Shown piece by piece: positions 25,284 through 34,545 of a stretch of DNA of 44,078 nt. Position 1 is the stretch's first letter; each line of letters opens with the position of its first letter. The notes under the pieces were generated by a model. It did no database searches. It saw only the letters and a program-made list of their open reading frames with translations, and was not told the origin of the DNA. Source of the DNA: Bacteroidales bacterium (GTDB taxonomy: Bacteria > Bacteroidota > Bacteroidia > Bacteroidales > F082); assembly GCA_024400425.1 (NCBI GenBank), contig JAKSMV010000025.1:1-44078 (forward strand), read 5' to 3'. Made by a program: the position numbers and the translations under genes.

Positions 25284-26573
25284 CTACAGTCGTGTATGGT
25301 TATAGGCATCCAGCTTAAGGAAGACTGCCAACATGATTGTGAATGCCATAAGGCTTGATCCTCCGTAACTTAAGAAAGGCAACGGAATACCAATGACAGG
25401 CATGAGGCCGATAGTCATTCCTATATTAATGGCAAAGTGCATAAAGATGATACCCGCAATGCCATACCCATAAACTCGTGCGAAAGTAGATTTCTGCCGT
25501 TCTGCCAGATAAATGATTCTCAAAAGCATAGCCACATAAAGCAGCACTACCACGAAAGTGCCCTTGAAGCCCCCTTCTTCGCCCACCGTGCAGAAAATGA
25601 AGTCGGTGTGCTGCTCGGGGACAAAGTCGTATTTCGTTTGCGTTCCTTGCAAGAAACCCTTGCCCCAGAAGCCACCCGAACCGATGGCAATCTTCGACTG
25701 GTGCACATTGTAGCCAGCACCTTTCGGGTCCTCCTTCATGCCCAGGAGCACCTCAACGCGGACGCGCTGGTGGTCTTGCAAGACGTTATAGAACACGAAA
25801 TGCACAGAAAAGACCATGACGAACATGAAGACAAAAGCCGTAATCATCTTCCCAATGCCGCGTTTCTTCGTAAGGATATAGAACAACAGGCAAAGGAGGA
25901 AAAGCGAACCAAGGACGATGTACATCACCTTTTGTGTCCATACCAAAGTGAGCACGAAAATCAATGCAGCCAACACGCCACAAACCATCAAGAAGCCGCC
26001 ATAAGGCAAGCCCTCGCGATACAACACGAAGATAAACGAGACGAACACAATGGCCGAACCCGTGTCGTTTTGCAGCAACACCAGAAGCATGGGCGCAATG
26101 ATGAACGCGTAGGTAATCAAACGCGAGCGGCGGTTTTCCAGTTTCACATCGTTGCCGTCAAGATAATAGGCCACCGCCAAAGCCGTCGCCATCTTTGCGA
26201 ACTCCGATGGTTGGAACTTGATTCCGCCACCAAGGTCAATCCACGAAGTGGCTCCTTTTGTGGCCTTGCCATAGACTAGCACCGCGACCAACGCGAATAA
26301 CACCAAAAAATAGAAGACAAGAGCGAAAGGCTTGAACAGCTTGGCATTCAGCAACAATACGATGAAACCGAGAAGCAAGGCTACGCCAATCCAAACCAAC
26401 TGTTTGCCATACACTTGCGACATGTCGAAGATGCTCGGGTGCATCTCGTCATATTTGGCCGAGAAAATGCTGAACCATCCTATCAGCACCAAAGCCAGAT
26501 AGATGAGAACCAACACCCAATCGACTTTCCCGATGGTTTCATTCTTCGTATCATTATTTACACCGTAGCTCAT
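25284..26573 (-). CDS. rodA: Rod shape-determining protein RodA (SEDS glycosyltransferase)
   Basis: 429 aa with about ten membrane helices. SEDS-family marks are the FQPSEFAKMATALAVAYYL segment, a loop with GSGGFWGKGFLQGTQTKYDFVPEQHTDFIF (the conserved E-x-x-x-D-F-I-F type), and the final GIPLPFLSYGGSSL. RodA polymerises lipid II into glycan strands during side-wall elongation, working with PBP2. Its start overlaps the mrdA stop by four bases (ATGA), showing translational coupling to its partner. The pair is not next to mreBCD in this window, unlike the usual order in the phylum. Confidence 0.96.
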   Translation of the reverse strand: MSYGVNNDTKNETIGKVDWVLVLIYLALVLIGWFSIFSAKYDEMHPSIFDMSQVYGKQLVWIGVALLLGFIVLLLNAKLFKPFALVFYFLVLFALVAVLVYGKATKGATSWIDLGGGIKFQPSEFAKMATALAVAYYLDGNDVKLENRRSRLITYAFIIAPMLLVLLQNDTGSAIVFVSFIFVLYREGLPYGGFLMVCGVLAALIFVLTLVWTQKVMYIVLGSLFLLCLLFYILTKKRGIGKMITAFVFMFVMVFSVHFVFYNVLQDHQRVRVEVLLGMKEDPKGAGYNVHQSKIAIGSGGFWGKGFLQGTQTKYDFVPEQHTDFIFCTVGEEGGFKGTFVVVLLYVAMLLRIIYLAERQKSTFARVYGYGIAGIIFMHFAINIGMTIGLMPVIGIPLPFLSYGGSSLMAFTIMLAVFLKLDAYNHTRL

Positions 26574-28399
26574 CTCTCTTTCAAATAATTGATTTTGCCT
26601 TCAAACATGCGTTGCTCCAAATCGGTACGCTTCACCTCGCCAGTGAGATATTTCTCAATCATCAGCGAAGCGATAGGAGCAGCCCAAGTAGCACCATAAC
26701 CGCTATTCTCGACAATCACCGACATGGCGATTTTTGGATTGTCGGCAGGTGCAAAGGCGATAAACAATGAGTGGTTGGCTCCATGAGGGTTTTGGGCCGT
26801 TCCGGTCTTGCCGCATTGTGCCAATTCAGGCACTTCAAGACGACGCGCCGTTCCCGCCGGGCCATTGAAAACAGTACGCAAACCGCGCTTTATGGTCTGG
26901 TAATGCCTTTGCTCGACTCCCGTCACGATTTTTGTCGTCATCACCTCAGGGATAGCCGTGGTGTCGCCAAAGCACTTGATGAGGTGAGGCGGATAATAGA
27001 AGCCCTCGTTGGCAATGGTTGCAGCGATGTTGGCCAATTGCAAGGGAGTCACCAACACCTCGCCTTGACCGATACCTAACGAGCGTATTGTCAAAGCATT
27101 CCATTGCCCATTATACATCTTGTCGTAATACTCGACAGAAGGAATCAACCCATTCTTTTCGTATGGAATATCCGTATCGAAAGTATGGCCCAGGCCCATC
27201 TTGTATGTCATGTCTTTCCAATACTTATACCCCTTCTTGACCCCACCGAACTTCGAATTGTTGATGGTAGTCTTGAATGCCTCATAGAAATAAGGATTAC
27301 AAGAATTCATGATGGCATTGGCAAAATCAGGGGCACCTCCGTGGTGGTGGGTGCATTTGATAGGCACCGAGCCAGGTCCGTTGCAACTGAACACCGTATT
27401 GGGAGTAATGCTGTTGCTCTGCAATGCGATGAGTCCGACCACCGTCTTGAAGGTTGACCCAGGAGGATAAGTGCCACTGACGGCACGATTGATGAGCGGT
27501 TTCATCGGGTCGTCTTGCAATTCCTTATAACGGACACCGCGCTGACGACCAACAAGAAGATTGGGGTCGTAGGTCGGGCTGCTGACAAACGCAAGGATTT
27601 GTCCCGTGGCAGGCTCGATAGCCACCACAGAGCCTACCTTGCCCTGCATCAGCTGCTCGCCATAGGCTTGCAAGTTGGCATCCATACCCAGATAGATATC
27701 CTTGCCCGGCGAAGGGTCGCGGTCGAGCTCGCCATCCATGTAGCTGCCCATCTCGCGATTGTGGACATCCACCATCAGCACCTTCAGGCCCTTCACGCCG
27801 CGCAGCTCTTCCTCATAGAATTTCTCGATGCCCGACTTGCCGACATAATCACCTTGCTTGTAGTAATCGTCCTTTTCGAGTTGCGCCGGACTCACCTCGC
27901 CGATATCGCCCAAAGTGTGCGCCGCAATGGCATTAGGATAATGGCGAATCGTACGTGTCTGGAAATAGAAGCCCGGAAAACGGCGCAACAGTTCGGCAAT
28001 GTGGGCATAGTCTTCTTTAGAAATCTGCGCAAGGAAAACCGACGACTTGATGGAAGAGAATTTCTTTGCAGCCGTCATACGTTCGATATACGATTCTTTG
28101 GTGATGTTCAAAAGCTGGCAGAACTTGACCGTGTCGATATCCTTGGCTTGCTTCGGGACCACCATCAAGTCATAGACCGCTTCGTTATACACAAGCAACT
28201 CGCCGTTGCGATCATAGACCTTTCCACGTGCTGGATATTCGGTCACGAAACGCAAGGCATTGTTGTCGGCCAATTGCTTATAATGCCTATCCACAACCTG
28301 AAGCATGAACAGCTTGATGACAAAAATCACTCCCACTGCGATGAAGACTCCCATCACAAGTAACTTTCTGTCTGCCAAATTTTTATTGTATGAACTCAT
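26570..28399 (-). CDS. mrdA: Penicillin-binding protein 2
   Basis: 609 aa. A single N-terminal membrane anchor (VMGVFIAVGVIFVIKLFML) is followed by the PBP dimerisation domain (YPARGKVYDRNGELLVYNE) and a transpeptidase domain. The active-site Ser315 lies in TYPPGSTFK (SxxK with Lys318), an SCN motif occurs in IMNSCNPYF, and KTGTA in AQCGKTGTAQNPH. It cross-links peptidoglycan during elongation with RodA. No mreC or mreD precedes it; instead gldH diverges upstream. Confidence 0.96.
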   Translation of the reverse strand: MSSYNKNLADRKLLVMGVFIAVGVIFVIKLFMLQVVDRHYKQLADNNALRFVTEYPARGKVYDRNGELLVYNEAVYDLMVVPKQAKDIDTVKFCQLLNITKESYIERMTAAKKFSSIKSSVFLAQISKEDYAHIAELLRRFPGFYFQTRTIRHYPNAIAAHTLGDIGEVSPAQLEKDDYYKQGDYVGKSGIEKFYEEELRGVKGLKVLMVDVHNREMGSYMDGELDRDPSPGKDIYLGMDANLQAYGEQLMQGKVGSVVAIEPATGQILAFVSSPTYDPNLLVGRQRGVRYKELQDDPMKPLINRAVSGTYPPGSTFKTVVGLIALQSNSITPNTVFSCNGPGSVPIKCTHHHGGAPDFANAIMNSCNPYFYEAFKTTINNSKFGGVKKGYKYWKDMTYKMGLGHTFDTDIPYEKNGLIPSVEYYDKMYNGQWNALTIRSLGIGQGEVLVTPLQLANIAATIANEGFYYPPHLIKCFGDTTAIPEVMTTKIVTGVEQRHYQTIKRGLRTVFNGPAGTARRLEVPELAQCGKTGTAQNPHGANHSLFIAFAPADNPKIAMSVIVENSGYGATWAAPIASLMIEKYLTGEVKRTDLEQRMFEGKINYLKER

Positions 28400-28416
28400 G
28401 CTTCTGTAAAGAAACG

Positions 28417-28424
28417 CAAAATTA
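28417..28424 (-). promoter_or_regulatory. -7 promoter element for mrdA-rodA
   Basis: Minus strand TAATTTTG matches TAnnTTTG, 17 bases upstream of the mrdA ATG. Confidence 0.6.
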
Positions 28425-28496
28425 TATATTTTTTTGGCGTAAGGACAAAGGATAGAAAAAAATAATGGATTACCGCTGACCTCTTATTATTTTCAT

Positions 28497-28504
28497 TACT
28501 TTTG
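28497..28504 (+). promoter_or_regulatory. -7 promoter element for gldH and following genes
   Basis: TACTTTTG matches TAnnTTTG, 16 bases upstream of the gldH ATG at 28521. No other clear promoter is seen before the end of the five-gene run. Confidence 0.65.
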
Positions 28505-28520
28505 CACAAATTTTAAGATA

Positions 28521-28988
28521 ATGCGAAAACTTTCTATTTGTGTTTTAATAGTTTGCCTTTTTGGGATTTTTGGATGTAGTCACAAGGAAAACAATAAGTA
28601 CATCATAGAGCGCAGCTTTTACCAAACCGTTTGGGAACGCTTTGACTATGTGAAAAATACCATAAACGTAGAAGCAGAGACCACCTTCAACCTGTCGATG
28701 GACATCAGTTTTACTGATGACTATCCCTACAACGACTTCTCGATGGTTTTTTCGGTTTTCGACAGTAACAGCAACCCATATCGTTGCAAAGCATATACGT
28801 TCAACCTGAAAGACGAGAATGGCCAGTGGAAATCGGAAAAGAAAGACGGTTGCTACACCTTCAGCCTTCCCATCAACCAAGCTTTGCAAATCACCGATGC
28901 CGGGAGCTATTGCTTCCAGATAGAATATCGCATGCCCATCACACCTATCGTGGGCGTAAAACAACTGATACTTTATAACAACAAATAA
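28521..28988 (+). CDS. gldH: Gliding motility lipoprotein GldH
   Basis: 155 aa with a lipoprotein signal (MRKLSICVLIVCLFGIFGC, Cys19). The mature protein has the GldH pattern: IIERSFYQTVWERFDYVKNT, a Tyr/Phe-rich strand region (FNLSMDISFTDDYPYNDFSM), then DENGQWKSEKKDG and a terminal EYRMPITPIVGVKQL. GldH is required for gliding in Flavobacterium and is kept in many non-gliding relatives, where it is tied to type IX secretion or envelope integrity. It starts the run of co-directional genes; the next start is two bases after its stop. Confidence 0.87.
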   Translation: MRKLSICVLIVCLFGIFGCSHKENNKYIIERSFYQTVWERFDYVKNTINVEAETTFNLSMDISFTDDYPYNDFSMVFSVFDSNSNPYRCKAYTFNLKDENGQWKSEKKDGCYTFSLPINQALQITDAGSYCFQIEYRMPITPIVGVKQLILYNNK

Positions 28989-28990
28989 AA

Positions 28991-29797
28991 ATGATGACTT
29001 TAACAAAAACCTTTATTCACCAGCACAAGACCCTATTTTTAGTTGCAGTTATTACTGCTGTCTTCTCGTCTTGCGTTCCGCAGGAAAAAATGCTTTTTCT
29101 GAAAGAAGCAAAGATGCAAAGCGAGGTTTTATCTGAAAACTATGTCAACGACCGTTCAGTCAACTATAAGCTTCAGCCCGGCGACAATCTATACATACGT
29201 GCCTTGAACGTCCTCGATGAAAAAAACGCCTCCATGTTCAACGGTGACAACTCAAACAGAACCGTCACTAGCGATGCCGGTGTTTACCTGCAAAGCTATA
29301 ATGTTGATGAAAACGGCTGCATTGAGATGCCTTTGGTTGGTGTCGTTGAAGTAAAGAACCTTACAGTCGAAGAAGCCAAGGACAAACTCCAGACTGCCAT
29401 CAACCAGTACATTAGCGGGACAACGCTGATTGTAAAACTCTCAAATTTCAACATCACCTTGACGGGCGAAGTACACAAGCCTGGCATGTACAAAGTATAT
29501 CAGTCTCAAATCAACATTTTCGAAGCCTTGTCGATGGCTGGCAACGTCACCACATTTGCCAAGAACGATGAAGTGAAGATCATTCGCCAAACCGACGACG
29601 GATCGGAAATTGTCCTTGTGAATATTGGTCAAGCCGACATTCTCTCTTCGCCTTATTATTACCTGAAACCCAACGACATCATTTATGTCGAGCCATTGAA
29701 AATCAAGCAATGGGGCTTCTCGACCTTCCCTTATTCAACTGTGATTTCCATTGTCACACTCGGAATTACTCTGTTTACCTTAATCAAGAAAAAATAA
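28991..29797 (+). CDS. Wza-like polysaccharide export lipoprotein
   Basis: 268 aa. The N-terminal lipoprotein signal ends in VFSSC (Cys29 or nearby, depending on which of two adjacent ATGs is used). The polysaccharide export domain (VNYKLQPGDNLYIRALNVLD) is followed by an SLBB domain (ITLTGEVHKPGMYKVYQSQI, FEALSMAGNVT). A C-terminal hydrophobic helix (YSTVISIVTLGITLFTLIKK) fits the outer-membrane-spanning helix of Wza-like channels. It would form the outer-membrane channel for capsule or exopolysaccharide, working with the Wzc-like protein seven bases downstream. Confidence 0.92.
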   Translation: MMTLTKTFIHQHKTLFLVAVITAVFSSCVPQEKMLFLKEAKMQSEVLSENYVNDRSVNYKLQPGDNLYIRALNVLDEKNASMFNGDNSNRTVTSDAGVYLQSYNVDENGCIEMPLVGVVEVKNLTVEEAKDKLQTAINQYISGTTLIVKLSNFNITLTGEVHKPGMYKVYQSQINIFEALSMAGNVTTFAKNDEVKIIRQTDDGSEIVLVNIGQADILSSPYYYLKPNDIIYVEPLKIKQWGFSTFPYSTVISIVTLGITLFTLIKKK

Positions 29798-29804
29798 CAC
29801 CATC

Positions 29805-32279
29805 ATGGCAAATACGCAAACCACATCCAAAAGTCAAAACAACGACGAGCAAAGCATCGACATTAAGAATCTGATATACAATTTTCTCAGTCATTGGTAC
29901 TTGTTTGCTGGAGGCGCCATCATAGCTCTCATCATCGGGTTCTTAGTTAATAGATATACGACCGATGTCTTTCAAACTACGGGAACCGTACTCATTAAAG
30001 AAGACAGAAGCGTGGACCCCACTACCATTATGACAGGCGCAAGCTTCGGCAACTATCAAAACATAGGGAACGAAATGGCCATCCTAAAATCCTACTCCTT
30101 GATTGAACGCGTTGTAAAGAAGATGGACATAGAAGTGACTTATCTCGAAAAAGGTCGAATCGCCACCACGGAAATGTACAAAAATGCGCCTTTTACAGTC
30201 GAATTTGACCATAGTGTCCCCCAAACTGTAGGTCTCATCTACGAATTGTCCATTCTTGACGAAAACACCATTTGTCTAAAAACCAAGGCAGACTACCAGA
30301 AGGTTTACGATTTCATCCTTTGCCAAACCATCAGCAGCCAGTCAAGGCACATTGATACAATTGCCGAATATACACAAGGTGATTGGATTGACAACGGATA
30401 CAACCGCATACGGATCGTCTTCAACGACAGGTTCAACTATCAAAAAGACAAAAACCGCAGAATGATGTTCCAAATCAACGATTATGCTAGTCTCATCAGG
30501 CAAATGAACTACTCCGTCAGTCCACTCAACAAGCAGTCATCAATTGCCTCCGTAATCACTACAGGAACAAACCGCCAAAAAATCGTAGAATTCACTAACA
30601 CACTTCTGAACGAATATGTTAACCGCGGATTGGAGAAGAAAAACATCGTTTCAGAGAACACCATTAATTTCATTGACAAGGAACTGAGTGGCATTCAAGA
30701 CTCACTGACTACCGCCGAAATAGATTTGCAGGATTTCCGCACAAGCAACGACTTGATGAACCTTGATGCCCAAACCCAACAAGTGCTATCGAACATACGC
30801 GCTTTGGAGAAGGAAAAAGCCGAAATGGATGTCAACCTGAAACTTTACAAACGGCTCCAGAGTTACATCCAACTGCAGATTGACGACCCAGAAAACCTTG
30901 CGGCACCTAGTACCATGGGCATCAATGACCCATTAATCAACAAGCTCGTTGTTGACCTCGTATCACTGTCGCAAGCCAAAGCCGTTCAGGTCATCACACT
31001 CACCGAGCAGCACCCGACCATCATCAAGATGGACGAACAAATTCTAACCTATAAGAAAACTTTGCTAGAGACCATCAGCAACTTGGTTTCGAACACCCAA
31101 ATGAGTCTTTCCGAAATTGAAAAGCGTATCGACAAAGCCGAAGCCGAATCGCACAACCTCCCACACAAGCAACGCCAACTCATTGGTTACCAAAGAAAAT
31201 TCGAGCTCAACCAAAACACATTCAATTATCTGATGCAACGCCGAGCCGAAGCCCAAATTCTGAGAGCATCAAACACTCCCGACAATGAAATCATCGATGA
31301 AGCACGTTTGGAAAAGACTTTCAGAATATCGCCACGCACTTCGATGAACTATCTGATTGCCTTAATCATCGGTTTGCTCATCCCTGCGCTCTACTTATTC
31401 CTCAAAAACTATTTCAACGTGTCCATTAGCGAGCGTAAAGACATAGAAAAACTCACCAATTTCCCAATCATCGGACAAATCCCTCAAGTCACTTCAAAAG
31501 ACCCATGCGTTGTCATCAATTCGCCGAAATCACCTGTTGCTGAAGCTTTCCGATCAATTAGAACCAATATCGAATTCATAACCCAAGGCAAAGCCAAGAA
31601 CACCATTTTGATTACTAGCGACACACAAGGCATAGGCAAGACCTTCAACAGCATCAACATCGCTTCGGTTTATGCGCTGTATGGCAAAAAGACTGTCCTA
31701 TTGGGCTTTGACATGCGCAAGCCTAAACTATTCCAAGAGTTTGGTTTGAGCAACAACACAGGCCTCAGTTCCTTCCTCTCAAACAAGGAAAACCTTGATG
31801 ACATCATCCAGACCTCAATAAAGAGCCCGAATCTCGACATCATCACCAGCGGTCCTATCCCGCCTAACCCAGCCGAGCTTATCGCATCCAGCAAGTGCCA
31901 GGAACTCTTCGATGCACTTAAGGAAAGATACGACTACATCATCATCGACACTCCTCCTTTGGGCCTCGTCACCGATGCATTCCTGCTGATGAAACACTCC
32001 GACGTCAACCTGTTCATCGTCCGTCAAGGCGTCACCAACAAGAACATTTTCGGAAGCATCATCCAAGACCTCGCCGACCGCAACCTGAATGCTCCAATCG
32101 TCATCAACGGAATGGAGACTGCCAAGAGCTATGGATATAGCTATGGGAACTATAGATACGGTTACGGATATGCCTATGGTTATGGAAACTACGGCAAGTA
32201 CGGCACTGGCGAAGGCTACTATGGAGAAGACAGCGACAATAAGAGACATTTCAAGAGCAAAGTCAGCAAAGACAAATAA
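29805..32279 (+). CDS. Wzc-like chain-length determinant and BY-kinase
   Basis: 824 aa. The Wzz domain is bounded by membrane segments near residues 32-50 and 514-532, with a long coiled-coil periplasmic region between them. The cytoplasmic tyrosine kinase domain has a Walker A variant SDTQGIGKT (605-613), an A' motif in LGFDMRKPK and Walker B IIIDTPPLG. The C-terminal tail from about residue 776 is packed with tyrosines (YGYSYGNYRYGYGYAYGYGN), the autophosphorylation cluster. Cycles of phosphorylation control polymer length and export through the Wza channel. Between Wza and the UpxY gene, in the same transcript. Confidence 0.94.
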   Translation: MANTQTTSKSQNNDEQSIDIKNLIYNFLSHWYLFAGGAIIALIIGFLVNRYTTDVFQTTGTVLIKEDRSVDPTTIMTGASFGNYQNIGNEMAILKSYSLIERVVKKMDIEVTYLEKGRIATTEMYKNAPFTVEFDHSVPQTVGLIYELSILDENTICLKTKADYQKVYDFILCQTISSQSRHIDTIAEYTQGDWIDNGYNRIRIVFNDRFNYQKDKNRRMMFQINDYASLIRQMNYSVSPLNKQSSIASVITTGTNRQKIVEFTNTLLNEYVNRGLEKKNIVSENTINFIDKELSGIQDSLTTAEIDLQDFRTSNDLMNLDAQTQQVLSNIRALEKEKAEMDVNLKLYKRLQSYIQLQIDDPENLAAPSTMGINDPLINKLVVDLVSLSQAKAVQVITLTEQHPTIIKMDEQILTYKKTLLETISNLVSNTQMSLSEIEKRIDKAEAESHNLPHKQRQLIGYQRKFELNQNTFNYLMQRRAEAQILRASNTPDNEIIDEARLEKTFRISPRTSMNYLIALIIGLLIPALYLFLKNYFNVSISERKDIEKLTNFPIIGQIPQVTSKDPCVVINSPKSPVAEAFRSIRTNIEFITQGKAKNTILITSDTQGIGKTFNSINIASVYALYGKKTVLLGFDMRKPKLFQEFGLSNNTGLSSFLSNKENLDDIIQTSIKSPNLDIITSGPIPPNPAELIASSKCQELFDALKERYDYIIIDTPPLGLVTDAFLLMKHSDVNLFIVRQGVTNKNIFGSIIQDLADRNLNAPIVINGMETAKSYGYSYGNYRYGYGYAYGYGNYGKYGTGEGYYGEDSDNKRHFKSKVSKDK

Positions 32280-32291
32280 AGAATCTATTGA

Positions 32292-32831
32292 ATGATGGTC
32301 GAGAAAGACAAGAAATATTGGTATGCCATCTATGTCAGGTCGCGATCCGAAAAGAAGGTCGTCGCGCAACTCGAAGACATAGGCATTGAGGTATTCTTGC
32401 CGCTCATCACCCGAATCAAACAATGGAGCGACCGTAAGAAAAAAGTCGAAGAACCACTGTTCAAGTCGTATGTGTTCGTGCATTCAACCATCAAGCAACA
32501 CATCCCGATTCTAAACGTGTATGGTGTAATCAAGTTCGTTACCTTTGAGCACCAAGCCGTGGTGGTCCCCGAAAACCAGATTGTCGCCATCAAGCGTTAT
32601 ATTGACGATTTTGACGAGAAAGAACGCGAACTCACGAATGCCGAACTTCAAGTCGGCGACATGGTGCGCATCACCAATGGTCCAATGCAAGGCCTGATAG
32701 GAAGACTCCAATCGGTTAAAGACAAACGCCAAATCATTGTCTATATCGAAGCTGTCGGACAATACATCCCCGTCAGCATTCCTCGCACTAAAGTCGAACG
32801 ACTAAACGAAGCACAGCAAAAACAAGAATAG
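32292..32831 (+). CDS. UpxY-family transcription antiterminator (NusG paralogue)
   Basis: 179 aa. The N-terminal NusG (NGN) domain is clear (YWYAIYVRSRSEKKVVAQLE, VFLPLITRIKQWSDRKKKVE, LFKSYVFVH). The C-terminal KOW domain has VGDMVRITNGPMQGLIGRL. In Bacteroides, UpxY proteins are usually encoded by the first gene of a capsule operon and keep RNA polymerase from stopping in its leader. Here the gene comes third, after the exporter and kinase, so it may act on this or a distant polysaccharide locus. The start follows the kinase stop by 12 bases. Confidence 0.9.
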   Translation: MMVEKDKKYWYAIYVRSRSEKKVVAQLEDIGIEVFLPLITRIKQWSDRKKKVEEPLFKSYVFVHSTIKQHIPILNVYGVIKFVTFEHQAVVVPENQIVAIKRYIDDFDEKERELTNAELQVGDMVRITNGPMQGLIGRLQSVKDKRQIIVYIEAVGQYIPVSIPRTKVERLNEAQQKQE

Positions 32832-32855
32832 AAAACAAAATAGAAACACAAGAAT

Positions 32856-33770
32856 ATGGACTCAGAAAACAAAGAGAAAAAACCGATTTGGCAATATGCG
32901 ACACTTGCCGCACTCCTGATTGCCATCATTGCCATCATCTTACTCATCGTCAACCTTTCGGCGAAAAAAAGTGCCTTGAAAGACCTTGAAGCCGAAAAAG
33001 AACTGCAACGCATCGACTTCCAGACCGAAGTGGATAGCCTCATGCGCGTCCACAACGAACTCAAAGAGAGCTATGGCGAACTGAGCCTGGAACTGGCCGA
33101 AAAAGACAGTATCATCCAAGCCGAAGCTGATGAAATCCAAAAGCTCCTCGATTCGCAGTGGGACTACAACCGCATCAAGAAGAAAGTGAATACGCTGCAA
33201 GCCATCTCACAAAAGTATGTGCGTCAAATGGACTCACTCTACACCGTGAACCGCGAACTGGTGGCCGAAAACGAACGCATCCGCGAAGAATATCAAGGCG
33301 AAGTGCGTAAAAACAACAACCTCACCAAGCAAGCCGAAGAACTGACCAATAAGGTGAACGTGGCTGCAACAATGAGAATCTACAACCTGTCGGCACAAGC
33401 CGTCTATTTCAAAGGTGGCACACGCGAAGCCGAAACGAACAAGGCCAATCGTGCCGAACGCATCAAAATCGACTTCACCTTGGCCCAAAACGACCTCGTT
33501 GATGCCGGCACCAAAGTGTTCTACATCCGCATTGCCGACCCGACCAAGGCAGTCATCTGCAACCAAGGCGACCAATATTCATTCGAGTCGAACGGCGAAA
33601 CGCTGCAATATACCGAAAAGGTACGCGTCACCTACGACAACAAGGAAGCCAATGCCTGCGCCTACTACATCAAGCCATCCAACATACAGCTCATGGCTGG
33701 ATACTATTTCATTGATGTTTACGAACAAGGCGGTAAGCTGATTGGACAAACCAACTTGGAACTGAGATAA
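32856..33770 (+). CDS. Membrane-anchored coiled-coil protein of unknown function
   Basis: 304 aa. A single membrane helix lies near the N terminus (YATLAALLIAIIAIILLIVN, about residues 14-33). It is followed by about 130 residues of heptad-rich coiled coil (LKDLEAEKELQRIDFQTEVD ... NRELVAENERIREEY). The last 130 residues form a beta-rich domain (MRIYNLSAQAVYFKGG, IKIDFTLAQNDLVDAGTKVF, YFIDVYEQGGKLIGQTNLEL). It should face the periplasm. Similar proteins are annotated as hypothetical in Bacteroidota. It is 24 bases downstream of the UpxY gene and ends at a strong terminator, so it belongs to the same run; a structural role in polysaccharide export or the envelope is possible but unproved. Confidence 0.8.
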   Translation: MDSENKEKKPIWQYATLAALLIAIIAIILLIVNLSAKKSALKDLEAEKELQRIDFQTEVDSLMRVHNELKESYGELSLELAEKDSIIQAEADEIQKLLDSQWDYNRIKKKVNTLQAISQKYVRQMDSLYTVNRELVAENERIREEYQGEVRKNNNLTKQAEELTNKVNVAATMRIYNLSAQAVYFKGGTREAETNKANRAERIKIDFTLAQNDLVDAGTKVFYIRIADPTKAVICNQGDQYSFESNGETLQYTEKVRVTYDNKEANACAYYIKPSNIQLMAGYYFIDVYEQGGKLIGQTNLELR

Positions 33771-33790
33771 AACAACTTAAACAAATCGAT

Positions 33791-33820
33791 AAAAAGCCAG
33801 CCCATAAGGTTGGCTTTTTT
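33791..33820. terminator. Terminator closing the gldH-wza-wzc run
   Basis: Stem AAAAAGCCAGCC (33791-33802) and GGTTGGCTTTTT (33808-33819), loop CATAA, one G-T pair. It overlaps the stop codon of the convergent recO and can act on both strands. Confidence 0.9.
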
Positions 33821-34545
33821 TATTGCAACACAACTTTCAGCACCTCATGCGACTGGAAAGTCTTCATCACCGGAGCATGAAGACGCATGAAAAGCATCAA
33901 GCCATCCATCAGTTCACGACGCTGGCTCACATTGAGTTGAACTTGACAGGCTTCGTCAATACCCTTGCCCATGAATTGAAACAGCAAGGCAGCAGCCGAT
34001 GCTCCCAAATAATAAGGATGCAAAGGATAATCGGGCACGAAAACGCCCTCCATCATGTCGAAGCAATAGCCTTCGGAATAGCCAAGCTTAGGATAGAAGC
34101 CCAAGAAACGCGTCAGCTCAAGAGTGAAAAACAAAGGGAAATTGGCATAACCACTATCCACCAAATCGAGCCATTGCAACGACTTGACCACAAAAGAATA
34201 GAAGTCGTCGTTTTGCTCCTGCCCTACCAATGTCTTTGAAAGCAGTTCGCTGACAAACATCATTATGGCACTCTTATTCATCTCGAAAGGCAAAGTCTGA
34301 TAGGTATAGTCAAGCTGAACGTCCTTCAGATAGCCCAAGGCATTACCATTGGGTTTGCCCGCTTCCACATAATTAATAATACTGAGTGGCTGGAAAAAAG
34401 CCGCCCTGTTCTTCGAAGTATGGCTGAACGCACCTTTGACCATATACGACTTCAGGCCAAAGCCACGAGTGAATACTTTGACAATCAGACTCGTATCGCC
34501 ATAGCGAACCGTTTGGATAACGATACCTTGAACCTTATCGTTCAT
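33820..34545 (-). CDS. recO: DNA repair protein RecO
   Basis: 241 aa. The N-terminal OB fold (KVQGIVIQTVRYGDTSLIVK, SYMVKGAF) is followed by the helical RecO C-terminal domain (FVSELLSKTLVGQEQNDDFY, FPLFFTLELTRFLGFYPKLG). The zinc-finger cysteines of some RecO proteins are absent, as is usual in Bacteroidota. RecO helps RecR load RecA on SSB-coated single-stranded DNA. Its ATG overlaps the porZ stop by one base (TGATG), so translation is coupled to an unrelated secretion gene. Confidence 0.93.
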   Translation of the reverse strand: MNDKVQGIVIQTVRYGDTSLIVKVFTRGFGLKSYMVKGAFSHTSKNRAAFFQPLSIINYVEAGKPNGNALGYLKDVQLDYTYQTLPFEMNKSAIMMFVSELLSKTLVGQEQNDDFYSFVVKSLQWLDLVDSGYANFPLFFTLELTRFLGFYPKLGYSEGYCFDMMEGVFVPDYPLHPYYLGASAAALLFQFMGKGIDEACQVQLNVSQRRELMDGLMLFMRLHAPVMKTFQSHEVLKVVLQ

